Source of the DNA: Zarea fungicola
Taxonomy: Eukaryota; Ascomycota; Sordariomycetes; Hypocreales; Cordycipitaceae
Length of the DNA stretch: 64,000 nucleotides
Assembly (NCBI GenBank): GCA_900169235.1
Contig: FWCC01000192.1
Coordinates: forward strand, 124,001-188,000
Direction of reading: 5' to 3'
Shown: piece by piece, positions 20,903-33,440 of the stretch
Numbering within the stretch: position 1 is the stretch's first letter
How the letters are laid out: every line of letters starts with the position of its first letter
Program-made: the position numbers and the translations under genes
Notes under the pieces: generated by a model
Databases searched by the model: none
The model's input: the letters and a program-made list of their open reading frames with translations, nothing else
Told to the model about the DNA's origin: nothing

Positions 20903-23651
20903 CTAAAAGAACAGCAGATCCTCTGCTTTCCAACCAATGCCGCCCAAAACTTCCCGCACCGTGGCCTCCAATGCACCAGGCCCACAGACAAGAACCATCT
21001 CCTGTCCATCCGACTTTCCGAATGCACCAATGCTCTCTTCGAGAAAATCTTTGTTCATCCGCCCCCGGAGGCCTTGCCACGTCTCCGTTGGCCGTGATAG
21101 CTTGTACAGCACGGTAGTCCTGCTCGGCGCTCGCGCGACCATGGCATCCAGCTCTGCCTTGCACAAAATATCCTCTTCAAAGCGATTGCCATCCAGAACT
21201 AAGCACTCCGTCTCATCTTCCGCAGCTGATGTTACGGCACGCAACACCTGAAAGATGGGTGTCACACCAGAACCAGCACAAATCATGATGAAACGCCGAA
21301 CATGCCTCCTGACTCCAGAGACTGTGCACTGTCCCCGGCCAATGTATTCGAATTTACCCACGGGGCCCTTTATATCGATAAAATGACCCAGAGGAATAGA
21401 GTCAAGGGCCTGTGTCATCTTACCGCCGGGTTGTCCGGGGCTATCTCGGTAGATTTTGATGAGGACATCGAGCTGGCCCTTGGCGTGCGTTTCCGACAGC
21501 GGCGTATATGCTCGAATGATGGCCTCGCGGGTCGCGGGATCACGAAGGCGCATGAGTAGATGCTGACCCGTAGGGAGCCCTATGCTCTGATTGGGGTGAT
21601 CCAGTCGGAAGGAGAAGATTTTGCTGTCGGATGACACGTCCGTCTTTGATTTGAGGATGGCTTTGCTCCAAGTCTTGGGTTGCAAGAATACGGGACGAGT
21701 AGGGTCATTAACACTCTCGTCCTCGTCACCGCCTTCGAGGGCTTTGAGTGAGGCGGCGTCAAGAGTCCCGATATGATACTTAGGCATCATAGCTTTGGCA
21801 TTTTCGCTGTCTTCAGCCGTTGTTAGTCTTTGTGGAATGATGAAAGAAGTGGCATTCGTGAAAATCAATAAACATACGAATTGTTATGAATTCTTCCGTT
21901 GTGTCTTGACCAGCGGCATTGATGATGGAAGTTGCACCGCCAGGGTGGCCGTCAAGATATGGCGTGCCATCGTACACATGACCCTTGATGACGAACCAAG
22001 GCTCCGTCTCGCCACTATGTGCCTTTAACTCCTCAAGTTTAATAACGCGGTCAATCTTGGGATTCGTCATGCAGATATCCTTTTCAGGCTCCTTGGGTGC
22101 TTCCACCGCCTCGCTGCTTGTTTTCTCGCCCCAGAAACCGTTGGCGAGGTTGCCACCACTCGCCTTAACACGCTCCATCCAGCCACCGGCTTGTAGTGCC
22201 GGCCGCGTTGGGTGCTCAAAGCGGAGGACGCCGTTTTCTCTGTGAATGACAACGCGGAACCAAGGGTTATTCATCATTCCTAGGACGCTCCAGTACATGT
22301 CGCGTGGCTGGACCATCATTCCCTCGTCCATGGCGCGAATCATCATGTCATCAGATTCGCAGAGATCTGACACGGGAATGTCAATCTCCCAGAAGCACCA
22401 ACAAAAGCATGCTTCCCGCCACCACATATCAGTGCTCCCACCATAGAGCACATCGCCGTCGGGGGCACGGCGGTAGTCGTCTTCTGGGTAGCGGATGCCA
22501 GCCAACAACCACGATTTGCCCTTATTGAGCGTAATCTCCAAGCGTGTTATTCTCTTTCCGCCGCCGCCATATGCATATCCTCGAACTTTGTACGTTTCTG
22601 GAGCAGATTCCAGCATGATTAACTCGTCATGTTGAGGGTAGCATATGGCGCTATTGACGTTCAAATCGTAGATGGCATATTTTTCATCTTTCCAGACGTT
22701 AGGGAGGTCAGCGCTGGCCTCGGGCGATATCGTCGTAGGTAGAACGCGGTTGTCATAGATATGATACCAGTTGTCACTTGGCTCTGCTGTGATGGTGATC
22801 TTCTTTAACCACTTAACACTGCGACCACCAATCTGTCCTGGAATAACAATTCGGACAGGTTTGCCATGGTCTGGGTGTAGAGATTGTCCGTTCATTTTAT
22901 GTGCGACCATGATTCCTCTGTTCTCGTCTAAGCACCAGTTTAGTTTAACCGACGTACCGTAGTAGCCGTTTGGTAGCTTATCTGCTCCTTCAAAACACAC
23001 ATATCGCGCACCTCTCTTGGGCTTAGCGATTCTCAACAGAGCACCAATCGGGACGCCAGTCCATAGTGCCGTTGAAAGGCCAGCGGCACCCCAGGAGAAG
23101 CCCTTAGATTTGCGGACAATATTTTGTTCCTTGCGACGATTGCCAGCACACACCAGTGTGACTGGATACGTGAGTTGGTCATGTGTCTCAATAAGGTCTC
23201 TGACAGTAATGGTGAATGGCTTCTCTACGAGGCCATCAACTGCAAAAGTCCAGCTCAGGGATTCATCGTCGGAACATTCCGGCACCGGCCCATGGTTGCG
23301 AACGTAGTGCAAATTTTCACTAGTCAAAAAACCTTCGTCGTATAGATCGGTGAGCGGAGGTTCGACGTTGAATGGGTGCACGCCGGTGAGGCGTATCAGT
23401 CTGGGGTCACGAGGAACGTGGCTATCTGGGGTTTTTAGGTCCTCGGGTAGAACTTGAGTTGGTGTATTTTGCGGCGGTAATGCGTACGGTTTTAACAAGT
23501 TGGTAATCTTTTCTACCGGTGGTGTTGGCGGTGAGTTATCGAAAGTCCCTCCTTCATCGTCAGAGCCAGCTCGAGAATTGCCAACTGTTCGTGGTGGGCT
23601 AGGGGGGAGAGTGCAGTTGTTACGGGTAGCGGTTCCAGCGCGGACTACCAT
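20903..23651 (-). CDS. niaD: Assimilatory nitrate reductase [NADPH]
   Basis: Cytosolic enzyme reducing nitrate to nitrite with NADPH (Aspergillus niaD, Neurospora nit-3). Two exons, 23651-21878 and 21810-20903, encode 893 aa, a normal length. From the N-terminus: a variable tail; the molybdopterin domain with the Mo-ligating Cys168 in LVCAGNRRKEQN; the dimerisation domain with RVRGYAYGGGGKRITRLE-like features (KVRGYAYGGGGKRI); a cytochrome b5 domain with the haem-ligand motif YLDGHPGG; and the FAD/NADPH module with RAYTPLSE, GPVGKFEYIG, GSGVTPIFQV, CGPGALEATV and the C-terminal DLLFF. The single intron (68 nt) interrupts the hinge after the haem domain at FITI/HSENAKAMMPKYHIG. No nitrite reductase or nitrate transporter gene lies in this window, so the gene is not in an Aspergillus-type nitrate cluster. 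A NIT4-type site and a GATA cluster lie upstream. Confidence 0.97.
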
Positions 23652-24064
23652 TTTAACGACTGTAATATACTGTATGGAATCGATATGAGTCGAATGCGGT
23701 GTTGAGGTGACAAGGAAGATGAATGTAACTAAGACGAGGGAGCATGAAGCCTGCTAGCTTTGCAACTGTTTATGGAAACAAAGCTACCAGAGAATGATAT
23801 ATATGAAGTGCTGGCGCGAGAACATCAAATTTCCGGCTTGAGAGGATGATTTGCCAAAGTTAATAAAATCGGCCTCGAAAACGCTGTCCCCTCATTACAA
23901 CTCCAGACATATAATAAGTCTGGTGCACGGGCTCAACTCACTACCACACATCTCTGCCGCCCATGTGGGCCAAGTTTCTTATTCGCCTTGAACAGTGTAC
24001 CGAACCATGATGACGGCCGGGTTGCGCATGCTAAGAAAGGCTATTGAGGATCGCTTTGGGGATT

Positions 24065-24207
24065 TCCGCGGAGGTCATTACAATTCTTTCGTTAAGTCGA
24101 ATCAAGCCATGAGTTGTGGTTTTGGTATCTTTGTGGCATCCACTTCAGCCTATCTTTAACGCTTATCTGTTTACTATCAGCGATAGCCATGAACAGATAA
24201 ACGATAA
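24065..24207. promoter_or_regulatory. Nitrate-control region of niaD: NIT4/NirA palindrome and AreA/NIT2 GATA cluster
   Basis: TCCGCGGA at 24065-24072 is the exact palindrome described for Neurospora NIT4, and CCGCGGAG at 24066-24073 fits the reverse complement of the NirA consensus CTCCGHGG. About 90 bp farther out, five HGATAR sites fall within 45 bp: 24163-24168 (reverse), 24174-24179 (reverse), 24181-24186, 24195-24200 and 24202-24207. These are the two classical inputs of nitrate reductase genes: pathway-specific induction by nitrate and release from nitrogen metabolite repression. The sites lie 414-556 bp upstream of the niaD ATG and over 1.2 kb from UPF2, so niaD is the likely target. 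Function is inferred from consensus only. Confidence 0.75.
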
Positions 24208-25025
24208 ACGCACCAATTATGATATTGTGGCTTGGCGATCAAGTTGTAGTTCCGGAACTATCCTCTTGTTCTTTAATAAGACATGGTGCTGACAATAAGT
24301 TGGTGGTCTTACCAACCTTGGTAGTAAGGCATAGTCAGTGGACCAGCCTGAGCAATTTTCGTACTGGCAGCACAAACAAACGTAATTGATAGTTTGATGC
24401 TGGCTATTCCGAATAGCTGTCCCATCCTGTAGGGTCCAATGCTCCAGACAAGTAAAATTGTGGTCTACTTATAAATTCGTGGCACGCGCTCGTTGACAAT
24501 TGACATTACGAAACTGTTGACTGGCTTCGAGATGGGTCGAATGGCTTGCCAGCTGCAGAGCCTAGGTCGTAATTTTTAAAGCCAGACTCATTGAGACAGG
24601 CCGACAGGGCAGTGCCCGAGGTTCTCCTTATCGCCCTCATGTTTGCGGTTTTGGCATCTCCGGAGTGCATCTCCGGAAACGAGAGTCAACAAGCACAGAG
24701 CTATGAATCCATAAACCAACCGTTATAAGTTAATGAATGCATGCCAGGCTACCTGCGATCTAGGAATTAAAGGGCGAGGAATTCTAAGATCCTAAATACT
24801 AAGCAGTGCACTGTTCGAACTGTAAAGTCATTTTAACTTGTTTTCGAATCTGTAACGGAAGGTATCAGAATAAATACCCGCGCTAATATTAATCCGGGGA
24901 GGCATTGCTTACTTATCACAGTGACTCAATTTCCTACTAGTATGACCCCATACTATCAATTCAGGGTTAGCCTGTTAGGGTATGTACTTAGTACCGGCTT
25001 GTTTCGTGCTACAGGGAGCACAGTG

Positions 25026-25072
25026 CAGGTAGGTAGGTACTAACCTTAGGTCCCTAGGTACCAACTAGGTTA
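25026..25072. repeat. TAGGTACC-like short motif cluster
   Basis: Overlapping AGGTAGGTAGGTAC, CCCTAGGTACC and ACTAGGTTAG strings within 47 bp. This is the same motif family that is dense in the 46-48 kb block. Confidence 0.7.
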
Positions 25073-25478
25073 GAAGAAGCAACAAACAGATTGCCACATC
25101 CCTCATAACACAGTTCCGCTTGTTGTCTGAACCTCCCAACACGCTAAACCAACACAGGAAGTGCCCTCCAAAAAAAGATTACCCACCCGAAAATTGTCAC
25201 ATCTTGCCTTCCATCCATAATAGTCAGAAAGTGAAGGTACAGGCAACCAACTGTAGACAACATCCTGCAAACAACCTATTGCCACATTTTGCCAGAGACT
25301 GCGCTTCTGCTGGCAGCTGTCCAGCTTTACTCTTTTTGCACGCACCGATGCCGACGATTCTAGACCGGTTGCTGCACCCCTTGTCGGCGCAGCTTATCCC
25401 CTAGCGCACCTTGCGTCCGGATGTAGCCACTCACCACTTTATCGCTATTACTACTACTGACCCAAGCCGCGTTCCGTC

Positions 25479-28400
25479 ATGGATCGCGCAAGAAAGCGTG
25501 TGTCTCTCTCAAATTTTAGAAAGTAAATTCTCCCCGGAGGCTAACTCTCTAGCAGGCGAGCTGCGCGCTACCAACGAGCGGATATGGACAGGCGACGTCA
25601 ATATCTTCCAAGTCAACAGCTCTCTCGATTCCTCTCTCAAGAAAAATACTGCATTTATAAAGCGACTCCGTACCGCCATTACCGCCTCTACCCTTAGCAC
25701 CTTCCTTCAGGAAATTCGCACCCTCAGTCTGCACAAGTACCTCTCCGAGATCATATCTGCCTTTTACGAGGGACTGTGCAAGCTCAAGACTCCCGGCGAG
25801 GTTGACGCTGGTGCCGAGATTGCGAGTGCACTCCACCAACGATTTGGCCCTGCAGAATTCACTGAGCATCTTAGCTGGCTTCTAGGCCGTGGCATGGCTA
25901 CACCCGAAAAAAGTGCATTAAAGCTCCTCCCACAAGAAGTTCGAGAACGGGAGGAAAAGGAGCGCTTGATCAGGCAAAGAGCCCTATTGCGAGTTGTGAC
26001 GGAACTATGGCTGCTAGGTGTGCTTCGGACTCTTGACGATGCGGTCAAGCCTGATGATGCAACAAAGGCGGTAGCTTCTAAAACAGCCGAAATCAAACCC
26101 CGCCCGATTACAAAAAACGGTATCTCTGCCGACCCATTCCCCCTGGAAGTCTTAAAAGATCTTCTAGGCTATGATCGTGAGCACGTCAACCTACCCTTAC
26201 TCGTTATCTTCGTCAAAACCTTTAGCTGGGATGTTCTTGGTGTCAAGCCTCTCAATACCGATGCCAGAAAAACAATTGAAGAAGATGGTGTCGTAGCTGA
26301 GCCTGTGCCAGCTGCGCCAGATATTGACAACTCATCGGACCAGCCATTCACACCACCTGAGCTAGCAGAAAAGTTCAAAACCATTTTGAAGAAGTATTTC
26401 GAAGATGTCAAGAGCCATATCATTCGTGACCAAAAGTCCATACACTCGCAAGCTCGCCGCAACGCAGAAGCATACGTCAAGAGTGGAGAAGTCTTCGAAG
26501 ATCGCCAGGCCAACTATGAAAGGCAAGTCAAGGCCCAAGACCGCCTCGTTTCCAATGCCCAGGTTATTGCTGAGGCTATTGGAGCCGAGATGCCAGATTT
26601 AAAAGACTCGGGTGACTCCATGAATGCTTCAGGCAGCTCAATAGGCCTAGTCAAGACCGGAGAGTATTTGCGTTCGACAGCCGATGGAACGGGCATATGG
26701 GGTGATGATGAAGAACGCCGATTTTACGAAAACCTAGTCGACTTGAAAGGCAAGGTTCCATCACTGCTACTGGAGGATGGCAAGAAAAAGAAAGCCGACG
26801 GGGAGGACCAAGTTGGCAAGAAAATAGATGACGCCGAATCCACAACCATGACGGACCCGGCCGAAGATCAATCCATGGCCATTGCAAACAAAACAATCGG
26901 TGCACAGGTCGATGCACTTCTTGCACGACTACCCGATCTAACAAGCAAGGAAACAATTGACCAAATGGCAATTGACTTTTGTTATTTGAACTCAAAAGCT
27001 TCCCGAAATCGCCTGGTTAAAGCACTAACCGAGGTGCCAAAGGGTAGAGGAGACTTGCTTCCGTCTTGGTCTCGGCTGGTGGCCACGCTTGGCCGCTATA
27101 TGGGAGATGTTCCGAAGGGTCTCGTCGATTACTTGGACTCGGAGTTTCGCAGCTTGCAACGACGAAAGGAAAAAGATTTCCTAGGGCAGGTTCGTCTCAG
27201 CAACATTCGCTATCTTGCCGAGCTCACCAAGTTCGGTGTTGTGCCCGAGCATGTCGTTTTTCACTGCCTTAAAGTTAGTCTGGATGATTTTTCGCGAATG
27301 AATATCGAGATTCTGTGTAACCTTCTGGAGAATTGCGGCCGGTACTTACTCAAAACACCGGAAACTGCTCCACGAATGGTTAGCTTCCTAGAAACGCTTC
27401 AGCGCAAGAAGTCGGTGCAGCACATCGGCCAGCAGGAGAGAATGCTCATCGACAATGCTGTGTACTATGTGGACCCGCCTGAGCGTCCTGCCATTGAGCA
27501 AAAGGAGCGTACACCCATGGATTTGTTCATCCGAAAGTTGGTCTACAATGACATGACGAAGAGGAATTACAGCAAGATTCTAAAGCAAATTAGGCGCTTG
27601 CATTGGGAAGAAAGTGACGTACGCCAAGGTGTTTCCAGTGGTCTGCGAGGTATTGCTAATCAAGATTCATAGGTCGTGGCCATGCTCGAAAAGGTCTTCT
27701 CCAAACCGGGCAAAGTTAAGTACGGTAACATTCATTTACTCGCCATTCTCCTCAGCTCTCTTTACCGATACCATCCTGCCTTTGTTGTCAAAGTCATCGA
27801 TAATGTCATCGAATCCATCAGCTTTGGTCTTGAGCAGAACGATTTCAGAACGTTTCAGCGTAGAGTGGCCGAAGTCAAGTATCTCAGCGAGCTCTACAAC
27901 TACCGCATGCTTGAACATCCTGTCATCTTTGACACCATGTACAAGATTCTCACCTTTGGGTACGGTGGCGCACCTGTCCCTGGCCGATATAACTCGTTTG
28001 ATCCACCTGATGACTTTTTTCGCATCCGACTCATCGCTACTATGCTCGAGACATGTGGTGTGTTTTTCAATCGTGGCGCTGCGGGCAAGAAGCTAGACTA
28101 CTTTCTCTCATTCTTCCAGGTAAGATAAGAGAGGCATAATTGCTTAAAAAAAAGTGTTAACAGCATCTAGTATTACGTTCATACCAAATTGACTCTGCCA
28201 ATGGATATTGATTTCATTGTTCAGGATACCTTCGGTCTTACTCGCCCACAGTGGAACTTCGCCGAAAACCTGGAGGAAGCCACGAAGGCGTTCCAGGAAG
28301 CTGTGGCATTGGATCAGAAGTCCAGTGGAGCAGACAAGGCTGTTGACATTGATGTTGATGATGCGACTAGTGGCGCTTCCTCTGATGATGAGCATGGCGA

Positions 28401-29126
28401 CTTAGATGAGATTGATGGCGAGGCAGATGCTGATGGTGAGGACGACAGCCTGTCGGAAGAGGAGGAGGATATCATGGAAGCGGACGAAGATTCAGACGTA
28501 GAGAGTGAAGACTATGACGAATCAATTGTCGTCACAAGACAGGAGGAAGAAATTGATCCCGAGGACGAGGCTGACTTTGAGCGAGAATATGCCAAGATGA
28601 TGGCCGATAGCCTTGAGTCGCGTAAGTTTGAACGCAAGCAACAGTTTGATGTACCGCTTCCTGTTCGGTCCAAGATTCGAGAACCGCTGGTAGGTGAGGG
28701 GCAGCCAATGCCGCCGAATACCGTCATCCCAACAAGCAAAATGGCCTTTTCTCTCCTTACAAAGAAGGGAAATCGCCAGCAGGTATGTATAGTCATTGTC
28801 GAACATGTTTACCATGGCTAATGTCTTTGTAGACTCGCACGGTTGAGCTGCCTTCTGACTCTGCTTTTGCCCTTGCAATGAAATCATCACAGCAAGCTGA
28901 AAGGGAGGAACAACAGCGCATCAAGAATTTAGTGCTTAACTATGACTTACAGCAAAGTGATGACCCCGACAGTATGTTTTGTATAGAACATTTCCATGCT
29001 GATCAGAGCTAACTTTCGCTAGGTGGTGATAAACAAGCAACTTTCCACCACAATCGTGTCGAACGTTCTGGCAAGGACCGAGGTCAAAGAGCGCGAAAAC
29101 TACAGCTTAGCGATGTGGACTGGTAG
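25479..29126 (+). CDS. upf2: Nonsense-mediated mRNA decay factor Upf2/Nmd2
   Basis: Cytoplasmic scaffold that links Upf3 at the exon junction to the Upf1 helicase. Six exons, 25479-25497, 25556-27618, 27673-28119, 28171-28782, 28833-28971 and 29023-29126, give 1127 aa. The 19-nt first exon plus a 58-nt intron yields the family-typical start MDRARKRELRATNERIWTGD. An uninterrupted reading from 25411 exists but gives an unlike N-terminus. Three MIF4G domains follow: the first from SSLDSSLKKNTAFIKRLRTA, the second around VDALLARLPDLTSKETIDQM, and the third from DLFIRKLVYNDMTKRNYSKI through LEKVFSKPGKVKYGNIHLLA to FDPPDDFFRIRL. After it come a long Asp/Glu-rich segment and the conserved Upf1-binding tail (REYAKMMADSLESRKFE, then MAFSLLTKKGNRQQTRTVEL). 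The protein ends LSDVDW. The donor at 27619 (GTACGC) was preferred to a later GTGTTT because it restores EESDVVAMLEKV. Confidence 0.95.
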
Positions 29127-29792
29127 AACACAGGCCAATCACGAGGCAAATCAAAACCGATTCGCTGCAACCCCCGTCAAACCCCATCAACCTATATCTC
29201 ATTTGCAGCAGCTCCAGATACGGATGAATCGCCATGACAAATCTGCGTAGGTGGTAATTGAGCCTGGGCGTGTGCATGGTGCGACAACATATATGTTTGC
29301 CGAATCAACGCGGCAAGGGTCATTTCAAACGCATGTTGCAATGAAGAGTCGGTTTCGAAGGCTGTCGTACTCGGTATTTCGAGAATGCAGTGGACATTCT
29401 TGTCTACCTTTTGCGCTGCGCCATTGTACGTTGTGCCTTGGGCAGATCCCCTGCAAGGAACAACCCGGCGACTCCATCAGGCAGCATTGTGCGGCCAGAT
29501 GGCTATTTAAATGCTAAATATACGTTGCAGATCAATGTTGCAGGATTTAGGCCCCTCAAGGGAGAGTAAATTGAAACAGACCGCGTGCCATATTTAACGG
29601 AACCATTTAACTGTGACTATTTGCGCCAGATAGCACTCTGTTCCTAAAAATCCATGAGTGACACTAGAGATGGTAAAAATAGAAACGGCAAACGCAGTGG
29701 GTGGCCCCTGCCTCTCGAACACGGAAAAAAAATTACACAAGCAAAAAGTGAAATGCATGATGCAGGGCTCCGTCTACATTCCGCTTGGATGA
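29127..29792. other. Intergenic between UPF2 and chitin synthase
   Basis: No convincing gene. ORFs of 75-88 codons here do not resemble any family. Probably the UPF2 3' UTR plus the chitin synthase promoter. Confidence 0.6.
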
Positions 29793-32220
29793 ATGAGCAA
29801 GAGAAGAGACAGCCATCTAAATCTGCGCCCCGGCATAGATATATGGCGAATAGACGAACGGCAACTTTGTCCCCATGATCTGCACATACCAACGCATCCT
29901 CTGCCCCCCGACTTGCCTTTTAGTATGACGTCCAGTAACATACAATGGCCAATCAAAGACGTATGTATTCTCTCTGAACTGAAGATTCTCCAGAACGGAC
30001 CAGCGGAAAGCACTTGTGGTTGCAGGACTGACAGTGTCTTCAAGATCATCTATACTTCAATTGTCGGCGTGGTCATGGTTATGGCCTGTGTGGAGTGGTT
30101 TCTTTGGCTGGCAGCCTTCACGTACTGTCTTATCAAAGTATTTCGGAAAGCTGAGCATTGGTCCATCAATTTGCTCTGCATCGTAGTGGGATTCGCGTTT
30201 GTCCTCATGAGGTATACGAGTGTTTGATAGATAGAGGCATCATGCTAACTGTCACAATAGACTCGCTTTTTTACCGGTCATGGTAGTAACGCTACCTCTT
30301 CCGCATCAAGTAACTCGCTACTTTCCAGAGGGTGCAGTCTTGTCACTTCAGTGGTTTGCGTTTTGGAGCTTTGCTGCGTTACTAGCGGTGCCGTGGCTAT
30401 TTTGCATTTACCAGCTCGTCACAAACCAACTCGGCCGAACGAGGCGAATAAAACTAGTTCTCGACGATGTAACGGCGCCTAAGGTGGTGATTGTCATGCC
30501 TTGCTATCGCGAAGAGCCAGGTGTGCTCATTACGGCGCTCAATTCAATCGTGGACTGTGACTACCCAGCATCATGTATCCATGTTTTTCTGTCGTTTGAT
30601 GGAGACCAACCGGACTATCTGTACTTGAAAACTGTTTCCAATCTTGGTGTACCAGAAACTGTCAGTCCATACCCAAGGAGCATCGACGTCATGTACAAGT
30701 CGGCAAGAGTGACAGTTTCGCGATTTCCCCATGGCGGGAAGCGACACTGTCAAAAGTTGACATTTCGATTGATTGACAGGGTATACGAGCGATACCTGAA
30801 GCACAACGATAATTTATTCATCCTTTTTATTGACTCTGACTGCATTTTGGATCGAGTATGCCTCCAAAACTTTGTCTACGATATGGAGCTCAGCCCAGGC
30901 AACACTAAAGATATGCTGGCAATGACTGGTGTGATTACATCGACAACAAAGAAGCATAGTATAATTACGTTGCTTCAAGATATGGAATATGTCCATGGGC
31001 AGCTATTCGAGCGTACAGTTGAGTCTGGGTGCGGGTCGGTAACTTGCCTGCCAGGAGCACTGACGATGCTGAGACTGTCGGCATTTCGACGCATGGCAAA
31101 GTACTATTTTGCAGACAAAGCGGAGCAATGCGAAGATCTATTCGATTTTGCCAAATGTCACTTGGGAGAAGACAGATGGCTTACCCATCTTTTCATGATT
31201 GGAGCGAAGAAAAAGTTTCAGATTCAAATGTGCACTTCGGCATTTTGCAAAACGGAAGCCGTACAGACGTATCGATCACTTGTTAAGCAGCGGCGTCGAT
31301 GGTTCCTAGGGTTCATCACAAATGAAGTGTGCATGCTCACTGATTGGCGATTGTGGAAGCGGTATCCAATATTGGTCTTGGTACGATTTATGCAAAACAC
31401 AATTCGGACAACTTCACTGCTTTTTTTCATTATGGTTATTGCGCTGTTGTCTAATGTGGCGACGATTCACGGCCTTCCCGTGGGCTTCATTGGCGTGTCA
31501 CTGGGACTAAACTGGGCGCTAATGTTATATTTTGGACTCAAGCTTCGGCGATTCAAAGCATGGCTTTATCCTTTGATGTTCATACTCAACCCATTTTTCA
31601 ATTGGTATTATATCGTGTATGGTATCTTCACGGCTGGACAGCGGACTTGGGGAGGGCCTCGAGCGGATGCAGCAGCGGCAGGTACGACGACGACGGCACG
31701 TGAAGCAGTGGAGAAGGCTGAAAACCAAGGAGATGATCTCAACGTGGTGCCAGAGTCATTTATACCCGCAAGAGAAGCAAGGCTGGCTCAGTCTCAATCG
31801 CCAGGCGTGACCGCGGACAATCAGCAAGGGCTAGGAAGAGCGAGGAGCACAATCCGGCCGCCTGACAAGGTGGATGGCATCTTTTCAGCACGTCAGCGGA
31901 CAAAGGAAGGTACTTACGAACATGTTGATGATTCTGTAATTGTTGGGGACGAATCAGTGCTGCCACGGTGGGCAAGACTTCGAGGACAGGACTCGGTGGA
32001 GAGCGTGGTTTCAGAAGCAGAGGGGGCAGAGGGTGTGAGCAATGTTCTGCAGAGCCGCTTTATGGAGAGCTTTATGAGTGAGGAAGATAGACAAAAATAT
32101 GTGGCTGCACGAAGGGCAAAAGAACTGAGGTTTCGACGCGATGATACAGTTGGAGACGCGGAGGGTTCTCAATTCGGCGGCCACGGCAGTGGTCGAGGTG
32201 GAGTTGAGAGGTCGAGCTAA
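29793..32220 (+). CDS. Chitin synthase, division III (class VI-like), without myosin domain
   Basis: Family-2 glycosyltransferase polymerising GlcNAc from UDP-GlcNAc at the plasma membrane. Two exons, 29793-30211 and 30261-32220, encode 792 aa. Two or three membrane spans near the N-terminus (IIYTSIVGVVMVMACVEWFL; INLLCIVVGFAFVLM; FWSFAALLAVPWLFCIY) precede the catalytic domain: VVIVMPCYREEP, FLSFDGDQPD, LFIDSDC, the Q-x-x-E-Y motif LLQDMEYVHGQ, CLPGALTMLR, GEDRWLT and QRRRW at 483-487. Four spans follow, then a charged cytosolic tail of about 200 residues with DDLNVVPESF. Length and the absence of a myosin motor exclude classes V and VII-myosin types; similarity to class VI (A. fumigatus ChsD type) is from memory and the class is tentative. 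ATG 29793 is favoured because GIDIWRIDERQLCP looks coding; ATG 29925 is the alternative. Confidence 0.85.
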
Positions 32221-33440
32221 TATATATGAAAATTGATAGCTAAATTTGTTGTTATTTGAGGATCTAGGCACCAAAAAAAATATGTGACTAGTTTATTTTA
32301 ATGTCATGTGCTTTGAGAGGATTTTGTGATATTGGAGACAAATATCTTGGCAGGTAGGAACCGCGTCAGGTGTAAGTGAAAGATGAGGCGGGCGGCGGGG
32401 CAAGGAACCGTGTGGAAGTATTCTGGGTGGTTCAAGATAATCAGAAACTAACGGATTAACCAAGTGGTGGGTAAGCAAAGGATGTTAATTTCTTGCCTAC
32501 CAGGTATTAAACGATGGATGAACCATGTCATGGCTTCTGGTACAGCGGGTAGCACCATCGACAAAATGATAGGTTAGTAACCATGTAAGTCTACACATTG
32601 TTCCAGCAACACCTTGCATTGACTGGCTCGGGCTAGAAGAGCAGAGGCGGCTCTGGAAAATTCTGCGGCCTTCTACTCGATGCTTCTGTTCTGCCACTGG
32701 TAGGTATATTGAGATGGTACCTGGCTCCAAGATGGCGGGGCAGCCGACAGTTTGTACCATTTGGCTAGCACAGTGGTGCTAGAGTTACAGGACGGTGGGG
32801 TGACTTTCGCCAAGCCAGTAGGTACCTCTTTTTTTTCTTAGGCTGACGGTGGTGGCACCTAGCGCACCTCACCGCCAGCGCCCACCAACTGCAAACCACC
32901 CCTTTCGGTGGCTAAGCCACTGTAGCAACCGCTAGAAAGCCAAGAATAACCGCTCGTCATCAACTCAATGTTAGGGGCATTGATCCGTTGCCTTTGCTTT
33001 TGCGATTGACAGCGTAAATTAAGTTCCTAAATCTTATAGCTGATGAGCGCATCCTGAAAGAAAAAGAAAACTGCACAATCTCCGTGGTGACGACAAAAAA
33101 ATTTTCCCTTGTTCTTGCGCTGTAGCTTCTTACCGTACCTACTTACCTTGCCAGATAGGCACCTACCATATCCCTCATTACCTTTTCCATTAACTTTTTT
33201 TTTCTTCACCCTGTTGCGCGCGCCGCCAGCGATAAACGTCCGCCCCGCCTTCCAAGCCAAATCTTTCCTGCCACCTCCCCTCCTCCCTCCCACCTCGAAT
33301 CTACAAAACAAACCACAAACCGTCCAAAGACACTTGAGCAATTTCGGTTTTGACAAATCGACGTTGACTGGGGAAGTCAAACCTGCAATTTTTTCTTTCT
33401 TTTTTTCTTTATACACATTCACAGCCGTTACTCCGCAGCC
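32221..33440. promoter_or_regulatory. Intergenic region and Hsp88 promoter
   Basis: No gene seen in 1.2 kb. A pyrimidine tract at about 33264-33297 and T-rich leader sequence before the Hsp88 ATG are typical of strongly expressed fungal genes. A single GAAAATTC (32657-32664) fits the inverted nGAAnnTTCn core of a heat-shock element, but at nearly 0.8 kb upstream it is weak evidence. TAGGTACC-like strings occur near 32819 and 33134-33170. Confidence 0.45.

Larger units (their letters stand above)
23652..25478. other. Intergenic between niaD and UPF2
   Basis: A 1.8-kb spacer between divergent genes. The niaD-proximal part contains TATATAT at 23798-23804, about 150 bp before the niaD ATG, and the regulatory sites listed separately. 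The UPF2-proximal part contains a TAGGTACC-like cluster at 25026-25072. No ORF in it resembles a known protein. Confidence 0.6.

Noticed and set aside
32640..32690. Heat-shock element upstream of Hsp88
   Set aside because: Only one good inverted GAAnnTTC core plus scattered TTC triplets, nearly 0.8 kb from the start codon; three contiguous units are expected.
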